In this document: piece by piece, positions 60,948 to 64,000 of the stretch
Layout of the letters: the number at the start of each line of letters is the position of its first letter
Numbering within the stretch: position 1 is the stretch's first letter
Source of the DNA: Pseudomonas botevensis
GTDB lineage: Bacteria; Pseudomonadota; Gammaproteobacteria; Pseudomonadales; Pseudomonadaceae
Length of the DNA stretch: 64,000 bases
NCBI RefSeq assembly: GCF_019145475.1
Contig: NZ_JAHTKI010000001.1
Coordinates: forward strand, 716,162-780,161
Reading direction: 5' to 3'
Notes under the pieces: model-generated
The model's database searches: none
What the model was told of the DNA's origin: nothing
What the model saw: the letters and a program-made list of their open reading frames with translations, nothing else
Position numbers and translations under genes: made by a program

Positions 60948-62372
60948 TTAGCGTTTGCTCGAGGCCAGCATGGTGGCCTTCTCTTGATCCATCCGTGCCA
61001 TCAGCGGCTGGCTCTGCGCCAGGAAGCGTGCGCGCTCGGATTTGGCGATCGGGTCGGCCATCGGCAGCTTCTGGCCCAATGGGTCGACGTGAACGCCGTT
61101 GACCTGGAACTCATAGTGCAGGTGCGGGCCCGTGGACAGGCCAGTGGTGCCGATGTAACCGATGACCTGTCCCTGCTTGACGGTGCCGCCGGTCTTGACG
61201 CCCTTGGCGAAGCCTTGCATATGGCCATACAGCGTGCGGTAAGTATTGCCGTGCTGGATGATCACGGTATTGCCGTAACCGCCACGGCGGCCGGCCAACA
61301 GTACTTTGCCGTCACCGGCGGCCTTGATCGGCGTACCGCGTGGTGCTGCGTAATCGACGCCTTTGTGGGCGCGGATCTTGTTGAGGATCGGGTGCTTGCG
61401 GCCCATGGAGAACTTCGAACTGATGCGGGCAAAGTCCACCGGTGTACGGATGAACGCCTTGCGCATGCTGTTGCCATCGGCGGTGTAATAGCTGCTGTTG
61501 CCCTGCTTGTTGGTGTAGCGCACGGCGGTGTAGGTCTTGCCGCGGTTGGTGAAGCGGGCCGACAGAATCGGGCCGTTGCCGACGGCTTTGCCATTGACCA
61601 CTTTCTGCTCATAGATTACGTCGAACTCGTCGCCCTGACGGATATCCTGAGCAAAGTCGACGTCGTAGCCAAACACACTGGCCATGTCCATGGTCAGGCT
61701 GTGGGACAGGCCGGCGCGGGCGGCGGACTGCGACAGCGAGCTGTTGATCACGCCGTGGACGTAGGCCGTGCGAACGGTAGGTTTGGCGGTAACGCGGTTG
61801 AACACGTAACCCTTGTCGTTCCTGGTCAGGGTAATGGTTTCGACATCGCTGACCTTGCTGTGCAGGTTGGTCAGTTCGCCCTTTGGATTCAATTCGAATT
61901 CGAGTTTCTGGCCATGCTTGAGCTGGCTGAACTGCTTGGCTTGCTTGTCGCTGGCCAGTACTTCATGGACTGCGGCGGCCGGGAGACCGACCTTTTCAAA
62001 CAGTGTCGACAGCGTATCGCCCTTGCTGACGATTACTTCTCGATGGCCTGGAGCTTTCTTTTCTTCAACAACAGGTGCCGGCGCAGGCGCGGCCTGGGCG
62101 GTTTCCGGCGTGTCCTCTGCGTCGTTTTCGATCTGCGCGAAAGGCGAAGCTACAGGTTCATTTGTGGCTTGGACCGCTTCGGCAGCGTCTTGATCTTGTG
62201 TCAGTTGTTCAGCAGGACTTTCCAGCTCAAGGCTCAAAGTCGTCTTTTTGGCTTCAACATCACTGGAAGGGAATACCAGGAGCGCCAGACTGAGAAGGGC
62301 GGCGATGCCACTTGCCGCGAGCAAGTGGGTCTTCGGGTAAAGCGGTGGCGCTTTAGACGGTTCAGTGGTCAT
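60948..62372 (-). CDS. mepM: M23 peptidoglycan endopeptidase, MepM-like
   Basis: A 474-residue periplasmic protein. The N-terminal membrane anchor (about 20-36) is followed by an acidic/Pro-rich linker, a LysM/OapA-like segment (VSKGDTLSTLFEKVG, near 120) and the C-terminal M23 domain with zinc ligands in HKGVDY and HLHYEF. It probably cuts D-Ala-mDAP cross-links to let the wall expand. The chosen ATG (62370-62372) gives a proper anchor. Upstream is an AT-rich stretch of about 90 nt. The pairing with anmK links wall cutting to fragment reuse. Confidence 0.9.
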   Translation of the reverse strand: MTTEPSKAPPLYPKTHLLAASGIAALLSLALLVFPSSDVEAKKTTLSLELESPAEQLTQDQDAAEAVQATNEPVASPFAQIENDAEDTPETAQAAPAPAPVVEEKKAPGHREVIVSKGDTLSTLFEKVGLPAAAVHEVLASDKQAKQFSQLKHGQKLEFELNPKGELTNLHSKVSDVETITLTRNDKGYVFNRVTAKPTVRTAYVHGVINSSLSQSAARAGLSHSLTMDMASVFGYDVDFAQDIRQGDEFDVIYEQKVVNGKAVGNGPILSARFTNRGKTYTAVRYTNKQGNSSYYTADGNSMRKAFIRTPVDFARISSKFSMGRKHPILNKIRAHKGVDYAAPRGTPIKAAGDGKVLLAGRRGGYGNTVIIQHGNTYRTLYGHMQGFAKGVKTGGTVKQGQVIGYIGTTGLSTGPHLHYEFQVNGVHVDPLGQKLPMADPIAKSERARFLAQSQPLMARMDQEKATMLASSKR

Positions 62373-62474
62373 AAGTGATTTGACTTTGAAAAAGATGAAT
62401 TGGAAAAGATGAATGACATGATGAAGATGAAATAACTGTATAAAATATAACCAAATCATCTCTTAGGCAAGTCT

Positions 62475-62491
62475 ACAGACATCCTGTCTGT
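62475..62491. promoter_or_regulatory. Dyad in the mepM-tyrS divergent region
   Basis: ACAGACA-TCC-TGTCTGT is a perfect 7-bp inverted repeat about 90 nt upstream of tyrS. It could be an operator or a leader hairpin. No T-box-like or other known tyrS leader is recognisable. Confidence 0.35.
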
Positions 62492-62582
62492 GGATTGGTG
62501 TCCGTGCGCCGGGCAAAACTTGTATTTGGTGCGCGATCTTGTATGGTTGGTTCCCTTTGAATCTGAGCCTTGCGGGTCTGTT

Positions 62583-63782
62583 ATGAAGTCGGTTGAAGAG
62601 CAGCTAGCGCTGATTAAACGTGGTGCGGAAGAACTGTTGGTCGAGTCCGAGCTGATCGAAAAGCTCAAGCGCGGCCAGCCGCTGCGAATCAAGGCTGGCT
62701 TCGATCCGACTGCGCCGGATCTGCACTTGGGTCACACCGTGCTTATTAATAAGCTGCGTCAGTTCCAGGAGCTGGGGCATCAGGTGATCTTCCTTATTGG
62801 TGACTTCACCGGGATGATTGGTGATCCGAGTGGCAAGAGTGCTACTCGCCCGCCGCTGACTCGTGAGCAGGTTCTGGAAAACGCCGAGACCTACAAGACT
62901 CAGGTGTTCAAGATTCTTGATCCGGCGAAGACCGAAGTTGCTTTCAACTCCACCTGGATGGATCAGATGGGGCCTGCGGACTTTATTCGCCTGACCTCGC
63001 AATACACCGTTGCTCGCATGCTTGAGCGTGACGATTTCGACAAGCGTTACACCACCAATCAGCCGATCGCCATTCATGAGTTCCTCTATCCGCTGGTCCA
63101 GGGTTATGACTCGGTGGCCTTGCGTGCGGATGTCGAGTTGGGCGGGACCGATCAGAAGTTCAACCTGCTGATGGGGCGTGAGTTGCAGCGTGGTTATGGT
63201 CAGGAGGCTCAGTGCATCTTGACCATGCCGCTGCTCGAAGGTCTGGATGGTGTGAAGAAGATGTCCAAGTCGTTGGGCAACTATGTCGGTATCCAGGAAG
63301 CACCGGGCGTCATGTACAGCAAGCTCGTTTCGATTCCGGACTCGCTGATGTGGCGTTATTTCGAGTTGCTCAGCTTCCGTACGATGGATGAGATCAATGC
63401 TTTCCGTGCTGATGTCGAGGCGGGTGCGAATCCGCGCGACATCAAGATCAAGCTGGCTGAAGAGATTGTTGCGCGCTTCCATGGTGAGGAGGCGGCGGCC
63501 AGTGCCCACCGTGGTGCGGGCAATCGCATGAAGGATGGCGAGTTGCCGGATGATCTGCCGGAGATCGAGTTGACTGCTGGCGAAGATATGCCGATCGCTG
63601 CCGTCCTCAATAAGGCAGGTCTGGTAAAGAACTCGGCAGCGGCGCGTGATCTTCTGGCCTCTGGCGGCGTGCGCATTGATGGTGAGGTTGTTGATCGCTC
63701 CTTTATATGTGCGCTGGGTGCGACCTTCGTTTGCCAGGCTGGCAAGAAGGCATTTGCACGGATTTCGTTGAAATCGGAATAA
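62583..63782 (+). CDS. tyrS: Tyrosyl-tRNA synthetase (TyrZ type)
   Basis: A 399-residue class I synthetase with the HIGH-type HLGH (about residues 48-51) and KMSKS motif, and a C-terminal S4-like domain ([17 protein letters not shown]). It is of the TyrZ subgroup found in P. aeruginosa at the same place (before an rRNA operon). The ATG at 62583 matches [14 protein letters not shown]. Another TyrS gene may exist elsewhere. Confidence 0.96.
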   Translation: MKSVEEQLALIKRGAEELLVESELIEKLKRGQPLRIKAGFDPTAPDLHLGHTVLINKLRQFQELGHQVIFLIGDFTGMIGDPSGKSATRPPLTREQVLENAETYKTQVFKILDPAKTEVAFNSTWMDQMGPADFIRLTSQYTVARMLERDDFDKRYTTNQPIAIHEFLYPLVQGYDSVALRADVELGGTDQKFNLLMGRELQRGYGQEAQCILTMPLLEGLDGVKKMSKSLGNYVGIQEAPGVMYSKLVSIPDSLMWRYFELLSFRTMDEINAFRADVEAGANPRDIKIKLAEEIVARFHGEEAAASAHRGAGNRMKDGELPDDLPEIELTAGEDMPIAAVLNKAGLVKNSAAARDLLASGGVRIDGEVVDRSFICALGATFVCQAGKKAFARISLKSE

Positions 63783-63799
63783 AGTTGAAAAGAAGGGGT

Positions 63800-63827
63800 T
63801 GACGGCGAATTTTAGATCTCTATAATT
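63800..63827 (+). promoter_or_regulatory. rRNA operon promoter
   Basis: TTGACG (63800-63805) and a perfect TATAAT (63822-63827) are 16 nt apart, followed by a GC-rich discriminator (TCGCCCC). Strength, discriminator and position behind tyrS are those of an rrn P1. Confidence 0.92.
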
Positions 63828-63834
63828 CGCCCCA

Positions 63835-64000
63835 CTTCCGGCGCAGTCGAAACGGAAAACTCCTTGAGATTCAACGAGTTAGAAGGTTTTCGACAGCGGA
63901 TCGCTTCAGTTCATCGAAGCCTGGGAGGCGTTGAAAGAGTGGTGATGTTTAGCTCTTTTAACGTTTCGATCTTCTCGATCGAAAGCGGAGAAAAAGAGGT
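63835..64000 (+). other. rRNA operon leader with boxA, upstream of 16S rRNA
   Basis: The transcribed leader contains a boxB-like hairpin GCTTC-AGTTCATC-GAAGC (63903-63920), the antitermination boxA TAGCTCTTTTAAC (63950-63962) and a hairpin TTTCGATC-TTCTC-GATCGAAA starting near 63964. This is the layout that loads the Nus antitermination complex. The mature 16S rRNA begins past the right edge. Confidence 0.85.

Overview
This window is a stretch of core chromosome from a Pseudomonas, most likely of the P. fluorescens group. The evidence is the high GC content, gene order close to that of P. aeruginosa and P. putida, near-identical Vfr, SpeD and RpoD-type proteins, Pseudomonas-type REP/REPIN repeats, and estA sitting between trpE and trpG. 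I see no prophage, IS element, CRISPR array or obvious island. Almost every base belongs to a recognisable housekeeping or metabolic gene.

Layout. The left end (1-3.8 kb, minus strand) holds the start of pqqF, then the lysine-to-5-aminovalerate genes davB and davA with an Lrp/AsnC-type regulator. A tRNA-Ile2(CAU) follows, then the large c-di-GMP protein rmcA and the macromolecular-synthesis cluster rpsU-dnaG-rpoD. Divergent to rpsU are tsaD, plsY, folB-folK and cca. Next on the minus strand come the starvation-type triad prkA-yeaH-spoVR and the long operon lptD-surA-pdxA-rsmA-apaG-apaH-glpE. Divergent to lptD are amgK-murU (cell-wall sugar recycling) and a DjlA-like co-chaperone.

From 32 to 41 kb a DUF3530 protein precedes agtSR (sensor kinase and response regulator) and agtABCD, an ABC importer of the 5-aminovalerate/GABA type. 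An iron-type alcohol dehydrogenase follows. Then come rpe-gph, trpE, estA (minus strand) and trpGDC. The trpE and trpGDC leaders carry matching Trp-codon leader sequences, and the trpE copy is embedded in the end of gph. The right third holds a lipoate-ligase-like gene, vfr, an OsmC-family gene, speD, and a minus-strand run coq7, HIT, SDR, DUF805, nitronate monooxygenase and hemJ. Then come argC, erpA, anmK and mepM (minus), tyrS, and the promoter and leader of an rRNA operon, whose 16S gene lies just past the right edge.

How the genes work together. DavB and DavA make 5-aminovalerate inside the cell while AgtABCD imports the same compound. AnmK, AmgK and MurU belong to one peptidoglycan recycling route. 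LptD, SurA and MepM serve the envelope. The macromolecular cluster, tsaD, rsmA, cca, tyrS, tRNA-Ile2 and the rrn operon make this a translation-rich region. The most interesting non-coding signals are the twin trp leaders, a large inverted repeat in the rpsU 5' leader, an IscR-like site plus dyad at erpA, and several REPINs at operon ends.
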